From assembly GCF_000983115.1 (NCBI RefSeq), contig NZ_CGIH01000049.1:1-51604 (forward strand): 51,604 bases of DNA, in the 5' to 3' direction. Source of the DNA: Syntrophomonas zehnderi OL-4. GTDB lineage: Bacteria > Bacillota > Syntrophomonadia > Syntrophomonadales > Syntrophomonadaceae. The notes beneath the pieces were generated by a model. The model was not told the origin of the DNA. It saw only the letters and a program-made list of their open reading frames with translations, and ran no database searches. Positions 17,210 to 25,439 of this stretch are shown in pieces. Positions within the stretch are counted from its first letter, which is position 1, and each line of letters begins with the position of its first letter. The translations under genes and the position numbers were made by a program.

Positions 17210-18403
17210 ATGAAGGTTTTAGTAGTTAACGCCGGGAGTTCATCAATTAAATACCAGGTATTTAACATGGAAGATGAATCCGTTCTGGCCAAAGGTTTAG
17301 TAGACAGAGTAGGCATACCTGGAACGACCCTGGAACACAAGCCCATCGGCAAAGACGAAGTAATTATAAAAAAGGATCTGCCTGATCATACGGCTGGCAT
17401 GAAACTCGTATTGGAAGTTTTGACCAATAGCGAATACGGTGTAATTAAAAACATGGATGAAATATCTGCTGTAGGCCATCGGGTTGTTCATGGCGGTGAA
17501 TCATTTGCTGAATCCGTAGTAATCGATGATAAGGTAAAAAAAGTCATCAGGGATTGTTTTGATATTGCACCTTTGCATAATCCCCCGAATCTTATGGGAA
17601 TTGAAGCCTGCCAGGAATTAATGCCTAATGTGCCGCATGTGGCTGTCTTTGACACCGCTTTCCACCAGACCATGAAACCGGAAAATTATCTGTACGCTCT
17701 GCCCTATGATGCTTATGAAAAATTCAAAGTCCGCAGATATGGCTTCCATGGAACTTCTCATTTTTATGTAGCTCATCGGGCTGCCGAGATGTTGGGCAAA
17801 GCCTACGAAGATTGTAAGATCATTACCTGCCACCTGGGCAATGGCGGCAGCATGGCGGCTATCAAAGATGGTCAGGTTATCGATACCACCATGGGCTTTA
17901 CCCCTTTGGAAGGACTGGTCATGGGTACCCGTTCTGGTGATATAGATCCGGCTATCGTTTGGTTCCTTATGGACAAGCTGGGCATGAATACCTCCGAAGC
18001 CAACAACTACTTTAACAAAAAATCAGGTATGTTAGGACTGTCCGGCGTTTCCAACGATCTGCGCGATGTTTTGGAAGCTGCCAATTCCGGCAACGAAAGA
18101 GCCAAAATCGCCCTGCAGGTATACTACAACAAGGTTAAAGGCTATATCGGCAACTATATAGCTAAATTAAACGGCTGTGACTGCATAATCTTTACTGCCG
18201 GGGTAGGCGAAAATGGTTATGACGTTCGTGAGGCCATCTGTTCCGACATGGATTATCTGGGTATTAAAATGGATGTTGAAAAGAACAAGGTCAGAGGCAA
18301 AGAAGTGGATGTCTCCGCTGCAGATTCCAAAGTTAGAATATTTGTAGTTCCGACCAATGAAGAACTGGTTATAGCCAGAGACACCAAGAGACTGGCTAAT
18401 TAA
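17210..18403 (+). CDS. ackA: Acetate kinase
   Basis: The 397-residue protein has the ASKHA kinase motifs VVNAGSSSIKYQ at the N-terminus, the active-site VFDTAFHQTM, YGFHGTSH, and the ATP-binding CHLGNGGS. It converts acetyl-phosphate and ADP to acetate and ATP. TAAGGAGG precedes the ATG. It is second in the pta-ackA operon and is followed by a strong terminator. Length and motifs are normal. Confidence 0.97.
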   Translation: MKVLVVNAGSSSIKYQVFNMEDESVLAKGLVDRVGIPGTTLEHKPIGKDEVIIKKDLPDHTAGMKLVLEVLTNSEYGVIKNMDEISAVGHRVVHGGESFAESVVIDDKVKKVIRDCFDIAPLHNPPNLMGIEACQELMPNVPHVAVFDTAFHQTMKPENYLYALPYDAYEKFKVRRYGFHGTSHFYVAHRAAEMLGKAYEDCKIITCHLGNGGSMAAIKDGQVIDTTMGFTPLEGLVMGTRSGDIDPAIVWFLMDKLGMNTSEANNYFNKKSGMLGLSGVSNDLRDVLEAANSGNERAKIALQVYYNKVKGYIGNYIAKLNGCDCIIFTAGVGENGYDVREAICSDMDYLGIKMDVEKNKVRGKEVDVSAADSKVRIFVVPTNEELVIARDTKRLAN

Positions 18404-18441
18404 TCATAATTTAGAAATACAGATACTGTTTGCCAATTTTT

Positions 18442-18467
18442 AAGCGGGATGCAAATCCCGCTTTTAT
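18442..18467 (+). terminator. Terminator of pta-ackA
   Basis: AAGCGGGAT at 18442-18450 pairs with ATCCCGCTT at 18455-18463 around GCAA, followed by TTAT. An imperfect T-run on the other side could allow use in both directions. Confidence 0.85.
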
Positions 18468-18523
18468 ATTATTATCCAAATAATTGCTTCGCCAAAGTTT
18501 AATAGTTTTATGCTTAATCACAC

Positions 18524-18539
18524 CTGTCCGGCAGGACAG
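18524..18539. other. Small hairpin upstream of fdhD
   Basis: CTGTCC and GGACAG form a perfect 6-bp stem around GGCA, 34 bases before the fdhD start. It may be a leader structure. Confidence 0.35.
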
Positions 18540-18573
18540 CGCGGCATAAATGATAGCAGGAGGAATGAATCTG

Positions 18574-19365
18574 GTGGATTTACCAGCCCTGTATGAGAAA
18601 AGAGAATTACGATTATTTGAAGATAATAGTCTGCAAACTGTTATTGATACGGTGGTTATCGAAACCCATCTGACCATCCTGGTCAATGATAATGAATTTG
18701 CCACCTTGGTGTGTTCGCCGCAGGCTTATACGGAATTGGCGGTCGGCTATTTACTCAGTGAAGGTATTTTAGAAACCTATGAGGATCTGCGTTCTATAGA
18801 CTGTGACCAGGAACAGCGTATAGTAAAAGTATATACTGCCCGACCGCTTGACTTACAGTCTAATCCAGGTTATCGCCAGATTAATAGCTGTGCGGGCCGC
18901 GGCCAGTCAGGTTTGCAGATAGACAGCCAGGGTCTTGGGGCGGTCTTCTCCCAGGAAACATTTACCCCTGAGCAGCTTCTGGGTATGTTGCAACTATTGG
19001 AAAAGCGGGGAGAAGTTTTCCGACTAACCGGTGGGACGCATAGTGCGGCCCTGGGATGTGGGGGGGATCTTTTGATTTCTTATGAGGATATTGGCCGCCA
19101 TAATGCGGTTGACAAGGTGCTCGGGGCAGCTTTTTTGCAACAGATTGGGTTTAATGACAAATGTCTGGTTTTAAGCGGGAGGGTTGCCTCCGAAATACTT
19201 CTAAAGGCCGCCCGTCAACATATACCCCTGGTCTTGTCCCGGTCTGCAGCGACCAGTTTAACCGTTGAACTGGCCCAAAGTATGGGTATTACCGTAGTGG
19301 GATTTGCGCGGGGCACACGTTTTAATATATATTCTTGTCCAGGTAGGATAAAGTTTAATTATTAG
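18574..19365 (+). CDS. fdhD: Formate dehydrogenase accessory sulfurtransferase FdhD
   Basis: A protein of about 263 residues carrying the FdhD signatures LAVGYLLSEGIL, TGGTHSAALG, ISYEDIGRHNAVDKVLG, LSGRVASEILLKAAR and VGFARGTRFNIYS. FdhD passes sulfur to the molybdopterin or tungstopterin cofactor of formate dehydrogenase. AGGAGG at 18559-18564 suggests the start is GTG 18574 rather than the ATG 18550 or the ATG immediately after the site. The CxxC sulfur-transfer loop of the E. coli protein reads SCAGRG here: the first Cys is kept and the second is Arg. It supports the formate dehydrogenase subunits at 9.4-11.1 kb. Confidence 0.9.
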   Translation: MDLPALYEKRELRLFEDNSLQTVIDTVVIETHLTILVNDNEFATLVCSPQAYTELAVGYLLSEGILETYEDLRSIDCDQEQRIVKVYTARPLDLQSNPGYRQINSCAGRGQSGLQIDSQGLGAVFSQETFTPEQLLGMLQLLEKRGEVFRLTGGTHSAALGCGGDLLISYEDIGRHNAVDKVLGAAFLQQIGFNDKCLVLSGRVASEILLKAARQHIPLVLSRSAATSLTVELAQSMGITVVGFARGTRFNIYSCPGRIKFNY

Positions 19366-19412
19366 CAAACCCTCTGCCCAGGACTTGAATTCCTTTTTTA
19401 AAAGCTACTTTT

Positions 19413-19445
19413 TGGCGGTATGGATCGTTTCTTTGCTGACCGCCA
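19413..19445. terminator. Hairpin between convergent fdhD and the HD-domain gene
   Basis: TGGCGGT at 19413-19419 pairs with ACCGCCA at 19439-19445. T-runs lie on the left side, so it could terminate the minus-strand gene. Confidence 0.4.
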
Positions 19446-19448
19446 GTA

Positions 19449-20942
19449 TTATTTAATGCCAGCCTCTGTCAAGAAGCTCTCAAAATCCTCTGCCTGATAA
19501 AGCTGATGGGCAGCCAGCATAAGTTTGGGGGCATGGGTAGTACGCAAATATTTGGGGTTAAGATCATTTATTCTGACGCGATCCAAACCATCGGCATCCT
19601 TAAAGATATGAAAAAGACGGATAGTATCATCGGTCGATTCCAGTTCGTATTTGTCTAGTTGTTTAATAGCGCTTATATCAGCAACCGCATGGTTTTCAAT
19701 AATGAATCTAAGGTTTTCGGCTCTGGCTTCTTCAATCGGGTTAAGTAGTTTTTTGTCAAGCATTTTGCGGTAGCTGGCCAGGCCGTGTTTTGTATCATAA
19801 CCATCCGTTTTACGTCCTATATCATGATAGATAGCAGCCTGGCATAATAAGCGGGTATCCATCTGGGAGCACTGCTCAAGATAGGCGAGCATCAAAACTA
19901 ACAACAAAACCCTTTTACTATGACTGAGGGCGTGAATACCGCGCGGGTTGTGAAACCAATCCGGTTTTATCTGGCGGGCATACAGCTCATATTGCCGGGT
20001 AATTCCCGCCGAATGCATCTGGGGAATAAACTCGTTAATTTTTATTAAATCCAGTTTTTCAATATGCTTAACCTGGTAAGGATCTACAAGGGCCTGATTA
20101 TTAAGCCTGTCATCTACAAAGCTATGGATATACTCCGACTGCACCCGACCTTGATAAATATCTCCGACCGGTTTATTTTTTAATGCATTCTTAACTGCCG
20201 TATTTATATCTGTATGCCAGGTATTTACTTTATGGGGGGTCAATTGACCCGCAGCCTGACTGACAAAGACCGCAACATACCCTTTTTCATCGGCTAACGG
20301 CACACCGGCCTTGGCCCCCTTGTATTTACCTGCCTTTTTTTTGAATTCCGCCGGGAACACTTTAGAAGCCAGCTCATTCGTTTTTAACAGGTATTCATAG
20401 AGAGGGTATTTGTCAGTGTCGGCTATAAAATCGAATACCTCCATAAAAGCATTCGGTGCCAGTTTGGGATTGATCAGGGTTATAAATAATTTAAAATCTC
20501 TTTGGGCAACTGCAGCATTCAAACCGTTTTCGATAAGATTGATCTGTTCTTTGAGTTCGGCCGGATTATGGGGGATTCCTTGCAATTCCAGAAAAATGAA
20601 ATTTTTATAATAACAATAAGGACAGGTGGCGTTCAACGGATTATAATATAAATCATCTGCTGACAGATCTGCCGCCTCGATAGAGGCTTTTATCGGCTGC
20701 CAGAAAAAATCATCGGGCCGCACTGGGCTTGATTCCAGCTTACTAATAGGTATAAGCGAATTCCTTAAGATGAAGTCATCAGAGAATTGAATGTCCAAAA
20801 TACTCACTCCTGCCTGGCCTTGATCCTTGATTATATTGTATTCGGTACCCGCTAATCTTATCCTGCCCTTTAATAGGGGTATATTCAACCAATATTTTAA
20901 CATAATAGTGTTTTTTATATTAGGCAAGTCGTTTATTGACAA
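19449..20942 (-). CDS. HD-domain phosphohydrolase with an uncharacterised N-terminal region
   Basis: A 497-residue protein. The C-terminal 190 residues hold an HD metal-dependent phosphohydrolase domain: a His in GIHALSHSKRVL, the HD pair in AAIYHDIGRKTDGYDTKHG, and a later KDADGLDRVRIND. The N-terminal 300 residues match nothing I recognise; they contain a CPYCYYK pair like a zinc knuckle or redox motif near residue 110. There is no signal peptide. The start is uncertain: TTG 20942 lies in the divergent promoter, and an ATG 39 bases inside is an alternative, neither with a clear ribosome binding site. It is divergent from yceD-rpmF. Confidence 0.7.
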   Translation of the reverse strand: MSINDLPNIKNTIMLKYWLNIPLLKGRIRLAGTEYNIIKDQGQAGVSILDIQFSDDFILRNSLIPISKLESSPVRPDDFFWQPIKASIEAADLSADDLYYNPLNATCPYCYYKNFIFLELQGIPHNPAELKEQINLIENGLNAAVAQRDFKLFITLINPKLAPNAFMEVFDFIADTDKYPLYEYLLKTNELASKVFPAEFKKKAGKYKGAKAGVPLADEKGYVAVFVSQAAGQLTPHKVNTWHTDINTAVKNALKNKPVGDIYQGRVQSEYIHSFVDDRLNNQALVDPYQVKHIEKLDLIKINEFIPQMHSAGITRQYELYARQIKPDWFHNPRGIHALSHSKRVLLLVLMLAYLEQCSQMDTRLLCQAAIYHDIGRKTDGYDTKHGLASYRKMLDKKLLNPIEEARAENLRFIIENHAVADISAIKQLDKYELESTDDTIRLFHIFKDADGLDRVRINDLNPKYLRTTHAPKLMLAAHQLYQAEDFESFLTEAGIK

Positions 20943-20965
20943 TAATAAGACGGTAAGACTATAAT
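20936..20965 (+). promoter_or_regulatory. Consensus sigma-A promoter of yceD-rpmF
   Basis: TTGACA at 20936-20941 and TATAAT at 20960-20965 both match the consensus exactly, with an 18-base spacer, 30 bases before the yceD start. This suggests strong constitutive expression of the L32 operon. Confidence 0.85.
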
Positions 20966-20994
20966 TAATCTGGTGTTTTTATGAGGTGTTAAAT

Positions 20995-21501
20995 ATGAAG
21001 ATTAACCTAGCAAGGCTAAAATTTCGGCCCCAGGAGAGTGAAACATTTTTTTTGCATGCTCCCGGGCCAAATGAGATCCTCCAGGATCTGGGGGGGAAGT
21101 TTCTTGATCAGGTTACGGTTGAACTGGTAGTAGAGAATACCGGACGATTATTTTTAGCACATGGTAAGGTTCAAACCCGGGTTCAACTGCAGTGTTCACG
21201 TTGCTTAAAAGAATGCAGCTACCCTATCTTTACTGATATTGAAATGGAACTGGTAAGAAGCACAAGCACCGCAGCCGAAAATATTAGCGAAGATGAAGAT
21301 TGCGTTTTTTTTACCGGTGATATAGCTGACATATCAGCTCCGGTATACGAAGCCATTTACTTAGCTATTCCCATAATCCCTTTATGTAAGGAAAATTGCC
21401 AGGGACTATGCTCGATCTGTGGAATCGATAAAAACACGGGGGATTGTACCTGTGTCAATGAAGATATTGATCCCAGATGGGAAAAACTCAAGAATTTATA
21501 G
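20995..21501 (+). CDS. YceD/DUF177 family protein (23S rRNA accumulation)
   Basis: The 168-residue protein contains the YceD cysteine-rich middle (CSRCLKEC) and C-terminal cluster (CKENCQGLCSICG). It lies immediately before rpmF, the hallmark position of this family, which is linked to 23S rRNA/50S maturation. ATG 20995 is preceded by GAGG eight bases earlier; the in-frame GTG at 20986 overlaps that site. The cysteines suggest zinc binding. Confidence 0.9.
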   Translation: MKINLARLKFRPQESETFFLHAPGPNEILQDLGGKFLDQVTVELVVENTGRLFLAHGKVQTRVQLQCSRCLKECSYPIFTDIEMELVRSTSTAAENISEDEDCVFFTGDIADISAPVYEAIYLAIPIIPLCKENCQGLCSICGIDKNTGDCTCVNEDIDPRWEKLKNL

Positions 21502-21519
21502 CCGGAAGGAGGTATAAAG

Positions 21520-21696
21520 ATGGGCGTTCCCAAAAGAAGACATTCACATTCCCGGACGAATAAACGCCGCTCCGAGTGGAGAAAGATAGATGCACCGGGC
21601 CTGGTTCAGTGTCCGCAGTGCCACGAGTTAAAAATGCCTCATCATGCATGCTTGAATTGTGGTTACTACAAAGGCAAAAATGTCATAGCAAAATAA
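21520..21696 (+). CDS. rpmF: 50S ribosomal protein L32
   Basis: The 58-residue protein starts MGVPKRRHSHSRTNKRRSEW and has a zinc ribbon CPQC...CLNC. The ATG at 21520 follows AAGGAGG. It is 18 bases after yceD and co-transcribed with it. A strong terminator follows, so plsX, usually in the same operon, is separately transcribed here. Confidence 0.96.
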   Translation: MGVPKRRHSHSRTNKRRSEWRKIDAPGLVQCPQCHELKMPHHACLNCGYYKGKNVIAK

Positions 21697-21715
21697 CTGA
21701 AATATCAGAAACCGA

Positions 21716-21764
21716 CAAAAAGTAAGCGACAGCCTACCGGCTAGGAACTTACTTTTTGTTTTTA
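21716..21764 (+). terminator. Strong terminator of yceD-rpmF
   Basis: CAAAAAGTAAG at 21716-21726 pairs with CTTACTTTTTG at 21748-21758, with an inner AGCC/GGCT stem, then TTTTTATT. Confidence 0.9.
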
Positions 21765-21924
21765 TTAAAACTTTTGCCAACATAGTGCTGGAGGGGTTAA
21801 TATTAATAGTGCCGTAAGGGTGATTTACTCAGTTTAATTAAACCCGGATTTACATTGAATTATCTTTAATTAACAATACGCTAACTGCGCATCAACGTAT
21901 ATATTCAAAAATCAAGATCATTGT

Positions 21925-22110
21925 GGGGGAGATTTAGCCCCAATACCGTAGCGGATGCTTTAGCTTCCGCTGGAAAACCCATTATCAGATATGTATTAGA
22001 ACATACTATTTGCGATCATTTGCCCCGGTAGCCGTAGCTTTAGCTTTCCCATCTGTATCAAGCTATTAAAGTTGCGGCTTGCGGCCATGGGGGGTAATTT
22101 AGAAAAATGA
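21925..22110 (+). repeat. Diverged copies of the dispersed repeat in the rpmF-plsX gap
   Basis: The segment contains GTAGCGGATGCTTTAGCTTC and later GCTTTCCCATCTGTATCA, both matching the end of the 48.7-49.4 kb array (the last copy there also has CTTTCCCATCTGTATCA). The rest of 21765-22207 is AT-rich and contains no gene that I can see. Confidence 0.6.
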
Positions 22111-22207
22111 CCCTAAGCTATGATGAAATCTATTAATAATAAAAAAAATTTGCCTTTTGAGATTATTAAAGATACCCTTTACTAAAGATATATGAGGAGG
22201 ATAGACG

Positions 22208-23164
22208 ATGAGATTAGCCATTGACGTAATGGGCGGTGATTATGCACCACGGGAAATAGTTGCCGGTGCTTTGCAGTGGGCTGAACAATCAGAGGACACG
22301 CTCCTGCTGGTAGGCAATGAATATCTAATTAAAGAAGAACTCCAATTATACCAGTATCCGACCGAACGGTTGGAGATTATACCGGCTTCCCAGGTGGTGG
22401 AGATGAATGAATCGCCGGCTTCTGCCCTGCGCAAAAAGAAAGACGCCTCTATTATTGTCGCTACCCGTTTGATCCAAGCAGGTCAGGCTGATGCCGTTGT
22501 ATCCTGTGGGAGCACCGGCGCCCAGTTGGCTGCTGCGATCTTTATACTAGGCCGCCTGGAGGGCATTGACCGTCCTCCGATTGTGGCCTCTATACCGAAC
22601 CAGGCAGGAAGCTACTCCCTGGTCGTTGATGTCGGTGCCAATGTGGACTGCAAGGCAACGCAGTTGTTGCAGTTTGCTTTATTGGGTAAAGCTTATGCAT
22701 CTATTGTGATGCAGCTTGGCAACCCCCGGATAGGCCTTTTGAATAATGGAGAGGAGGAAGGCAAAGGCAATAGTTTGGCTATTGAAGCATACAAATTATT
22801 AAAGGATCAAAAGGATCTTAATTTTGTGGGCAATATCGAGGGTAGAGACCTGTTTGCTGATAAATGCGATGTTATTGTCTGTGATGGTTTTATTGGCAAT
22901 ATCGTTCTTAAAAACATGGAAGGGCTGGCAGCCCTGGTAGCTCAGGCCTGTATTGCAGAACTGGGCAGGCTGCCGGCATTTTTCGAACGGTTTGATTATA
23001 CCCGGGTGGGCGGTGCGCCTCTTTTGGGCGTGAACGGTGTCAGTATCGTTTGTCACGGCAGTTCCAAAAGGGAAGCAGTATTTAATGGTATCAAAACTGC
23101 GACTGAATGTGTTAAAAAGGATATAATTAACCAGCAAAAAATAGTACTTCAAACGACTGTATAA
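22208..23164 (+). CDS. plsX: Phosphate acyltransferase PlsX
   Basis: The 318-residue protein begins MRLAIDVMGGDYAPREIV and carries SCGSTGAQLAAAIFILGRL and VDVGANVDCK, all PlsX signatures. It makes acyl-phosphate from acyl-ACP for phospholipid synthesis. The ATG follows GAGGAGG. In most Firmicutes fapR precedes it and fabH/D/G/F surround it; here it is followed directly by acpP and rnc, and no fapR is present. Confidence 0.95.
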   Translation: MRLAIDVMGGDYAPREIVAGALQWAEQSEDTLLLVGNEYLIKEELQLYQYPTERLEIIPASQVVEMNESPASALRKKKDASIIVATRLIQAGQADAVVSCGSTGAQLAAAIFILGRLEGIDRPPIVASIPNQAGSYSLVVDVGANVDCKATQLLQFALLGKAYASIVMQLGNPRIGLLNNGEEEGKGNSLAIEAYKLLKDQKDLNFVGNIEGRDLFADKCDVIVCDGFIGNIVLKNMEGLAALVAQACIAELGRLPAFFERFDYTRVGGAPLLGVNGVSIVCHGSSKREAVFNGIKTATECVKKDIINQQKIVLQTTV

Positions 23165-23198
23165 TATAATCGTATTAGAATCTAAGGAGGTTGTGGCA

Positions 23199-23444
23199 AT
23201 GCAGGAGTTTTTTGAAATTGTCAGAAAAATACTAGCTGAACAATTAAGCCGGGATGAATCTGAGATTACGATGGAGAGTACCTTTGAGGAGCTGGAGGCC
23301 GATTCCATAGATATAGTGGAAATGATTATGGCCCTGGAAGATATTTATAACTTAGAATTCCCGGAAGACGACCTGGAGGATTATTCGAATCTGGGAGATC
23401 TGGTCAAAGCCCTATATGAATATTTGCAACAGGTGCAAAAATGA
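23199..23444 (+). CDS. acpP: Acyl carrier protein
   Basis: This acidic 81-residue protein has the phosphopantetheine site in ADSIDIVEMIM (Ser near residue 40), as in all ACPs. ATG 23199 lies 8 bases after AAGGAGG (23184-23190), so the in-frame GTG at 23193 is not used. Its stop overlaps the rnc start (ATGA), so the two are coupled. The fab genes usually found between plsX and acpP are missing. Confidence 0.94.
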   Translation: MQEFFEIVRKILAEQLSRDESEITMESTFEELEADSIDIVEMIMALEDIYNLEFPEDDLEDYSNLGDLVKALYEYLQQVQK

Positions 23445-24145
23445 AAACCAGGAGTGTAATTAAAAAGTTTCTTCTCAATCAGGATATTTCCTACGAAGAT
23501 GAAGAAATAATGGAGATGGCCTTGATTCATCCGTCTTATGCCCAGGAACAAAACAATCATCATAACAACCAGCGTTTGGAGTTTCTGGGTGATGCGATTT
23601 TGGACTTCATCGTGGCCGAATACCTATATAATCATTACCCGGATAAAGCTGAGGGCGACCTGACCCAGATTCGGGCCCGGGTGGTTTGCGAGAAATCACT
23701 GGCCGAAGCGGCCGGACGGATTAATCTGGGCCAGTATATACTATTGGGCCGGGGAGAGGAAATGTCAGGCGGACGCCAGAGAAAATCGATTTTGGCTGAT
23801 ACGATGGAAGCTATAATAGGAGCCATATATCTGGATCAGGGAATTGAAGCCGTGCGCATTTTTATACTAAAACACCTGGAAAAAACGATTAAGGCAACAG
23901 CGGAGGGAGATTATCAGGATTATAAATCCCGTCTGCAGGAGATTGTTCAGGCCCGCAGCCGTGATAATGTCTATTATCAAATCATCGATGAGGACGGGCC
24001 GGCACATGCCAAAGTGTTTGTGGCCGGGGTTTTCCATAATAACAGACTATTAGCCAGCGGACAGGGCAAGAGCAAAAAAGAAGCCGAGCAGAATGCGGCT
24101 GAAAAAGTTTTCAAAGATCCTGGTATATTGGATGAACTGCTATAA
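23441..24145 (+). CDS. rnc: Ribonuclease III
   Basis: The 234-residue protein has the RNase III signature LEFLGDAILDFIVAEYLY (catalytic Glu and Asp) near residue 45, a second acidic pair in ADTMEAIIGAIYLDQG near residue 118, and a C-terminal double-stranded RNA-binding domain (DYKSRLQEIVQ, GQGKSKKEAEQNAAEKV). It processes rRNA and structured RNAs. It is overlapped by acpP and lies upstream of the radical SAM gene. Confidence 0.96.
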   Translation: MKTRSVIKKFLLNQDISYEDEEIMEMALIHPSYAQEQNNHHNNQRLEFLGDAILDFIVAEYLYNHYPDKAEGDLTQIRARVVCEKSLAEAAGRINLGQYILLGRGEEMSGGRQRKSILADTMEAIIGAIYLDQGIEAVRIFILKHLEKTIKATAEGDYQDYKSRLQEIVQARSRDNVYYQIIDEDGPAHAKVFVAGVFHNNRLLASGQGKSKKEAEQNAAEKVFKDPGILDELL

Positions 24146-24333
24146 AAGCGCGACCCTAAAGACGGTATAATCGGCTGGAATAGTGGTTTTTTTAGAAAAA
24201 ACAGGTTATGTGATGCGTTTTAAACCTTGAAAATGCGGTTGATTAAACAACCCGGACGGTGCTTTTTCCTGTTGGGGATATAAGGCGAAAGAACGTCATG
24301 GTATCATAATTTTTCTAAGCGGAGGTTTAAAAA

Positions 24334-25365
24334 ATGAAACACTACAATATCCCCATTTTTATCCCTCACCTGGGCTGCCCCTATGATTGCATATATTGTG
24401 ACCAGAAGAAAATAGCAGCCCAGGCGCAGATACCCACCGATGATGCGATAATCAGTACTATTAAGCAGTACTTAAGCACCATACCACCCACTGCGGAAGT
24501 CGAACTGGCCTTTTTTGGCGGCAGCTTTACGGCCATTCCTATCCCCGAACAGGAAGCATTTTTAAAGCTAATCCAGCCTTATCTGGAGTCAGGCAGAATC
24601 CAGGGAATTAGAATTTCTACCCGTCCGGATTGTATAGATGCGGATGGACTTGACCTGCTCAAAGGGTATGGGGTTAAAACCATTGAGCTGGGGGTTCAGT
24701 CACTTGATGATGAAGTATTACAGCTATCATCCCGCAGATACAAGGCTCAGGATGTGCGCGTGAGCTCAGCTCTGATTCAGGAAAAAGGTTTTAAACTGGG
24801 CATCCAACTGATGATAGGGCTTCCCGGGGATACTTATGAGCGGGATATAAAGACGGTTAAAGAAACGATAGAAATGGCTCCGCAGATGGTTAGAATCTAT
24901 CCCACCCTGGTGATTGCAGGTACCCAATTAGATAAAATGTGGCAAGAAGGAAAATATCAGGCATTGTCACTGGAAGAGGCTATTGCTGTATGTAAAGATA
25001 TGCGGCTGCTGTTTTCAGCAGCATCTATCCCCATCATTCGCATGGGCCTCTATCCAGATGAAGAACTGCGCGGCAGCGGAGTCATTAAAGCCGGACCTTT
25101 TCATCCAGCTTTTGGCGAACTGGTGGAACAAGCCATTTTTAGAGATCAAGCCGAATCAGCCCTCCGTCAGCATATTAATCGCTATGGTTCGGCCGAAAGA
25201 TTGTATATTAATATAAACGAGCGCGACCTCTCTAAATTATTAGGCAGAAAAAGATCTAACCTTAATTACCTAAAAGAGCTTTTTGCCTTAAAAGAATTGC
25301 AGGTTAGAATGCATCCAGCCCAGGAAAGAAATTGGATCGACATAAGCCGGGAGGAGACTAATTAA
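24334..25365 (+). CDS. Elp3-like radical SAM protein
   Basis: The 343-residue protein has the radical SAM cluster motif CPYDCIYC near residue 12, the GGSFT motif (FFGGSFTAIP), and ELGVQSLDDEVL typical of Elp3/HemN-like enzymes. It lacks the acetyltransferase domain of true Elp3. This shorter protein is found between rnc and smc in many Clostridia; its substrate is not known, though a tRNA-modification role is often assumed. The 188 bases before it hold no gene. Its normal neighbour smc is displaced by about 6.8 kb here. Confidence 0.88.
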   Translation: MKHYNIPIFIPHLGCPYDCIYCDQKKIAAQAQIPTDDAIISTIKQYLSTIPPTAEVELAFFGGSFTAIPIPEQEAFLKLIQPYLESGRIQGIRISTRPDCIDADGLDLLKGYGVKTIELGVQSLDDEVLQLSSRRYKAQDVRVSSALIQEKGFKLGIQLMIGLPGDTYERDIKTVKETIEMAPQMVRIYPTLVIAGTQLDKMWQEGKYQALSLEEAIAVCKDMRLLFSAASIPIIRMGLYPDEELRGSGVIKAGPFHPAFGELVEQAIFRDQAESALRQHINRYGSAERLYININERDLSKLLGRKRSNLNYLKELFALKELQVRMHPAQERNWIDISREETN

Positions 25366-25367
25366 CG

Positions 25368-25425
25368 GCCGCAGGGACGGAAAATTTTGCCGGTTAATAC
25401 CGGCCGGAACCAGCGTCTCTGCGGC
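25368..25425. terminator. Large nested hairpin between convergent genes
   Basis: GCCGCAGGGACG at 25368-25379 pairs with CGTCTCTGCGGC at 25414-25425 with one G-T pair, and a nested CCGGT/ACCGG stem sits inside. A short T-run (CTTTTT) appears 9 bases after. It likely terminates the radical SAM transcript or both convergent transcripts. Confidence 0.6.
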
Positions 25426-25439
25426 TGTCAGAAATCTTT

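Noticed and set aside
24146-24333. tRNA or small RNA gene before the radical SAM gene
   Set aside because: No cloverleaf, no T-loop sequence and no terminator pattern that I can defend.
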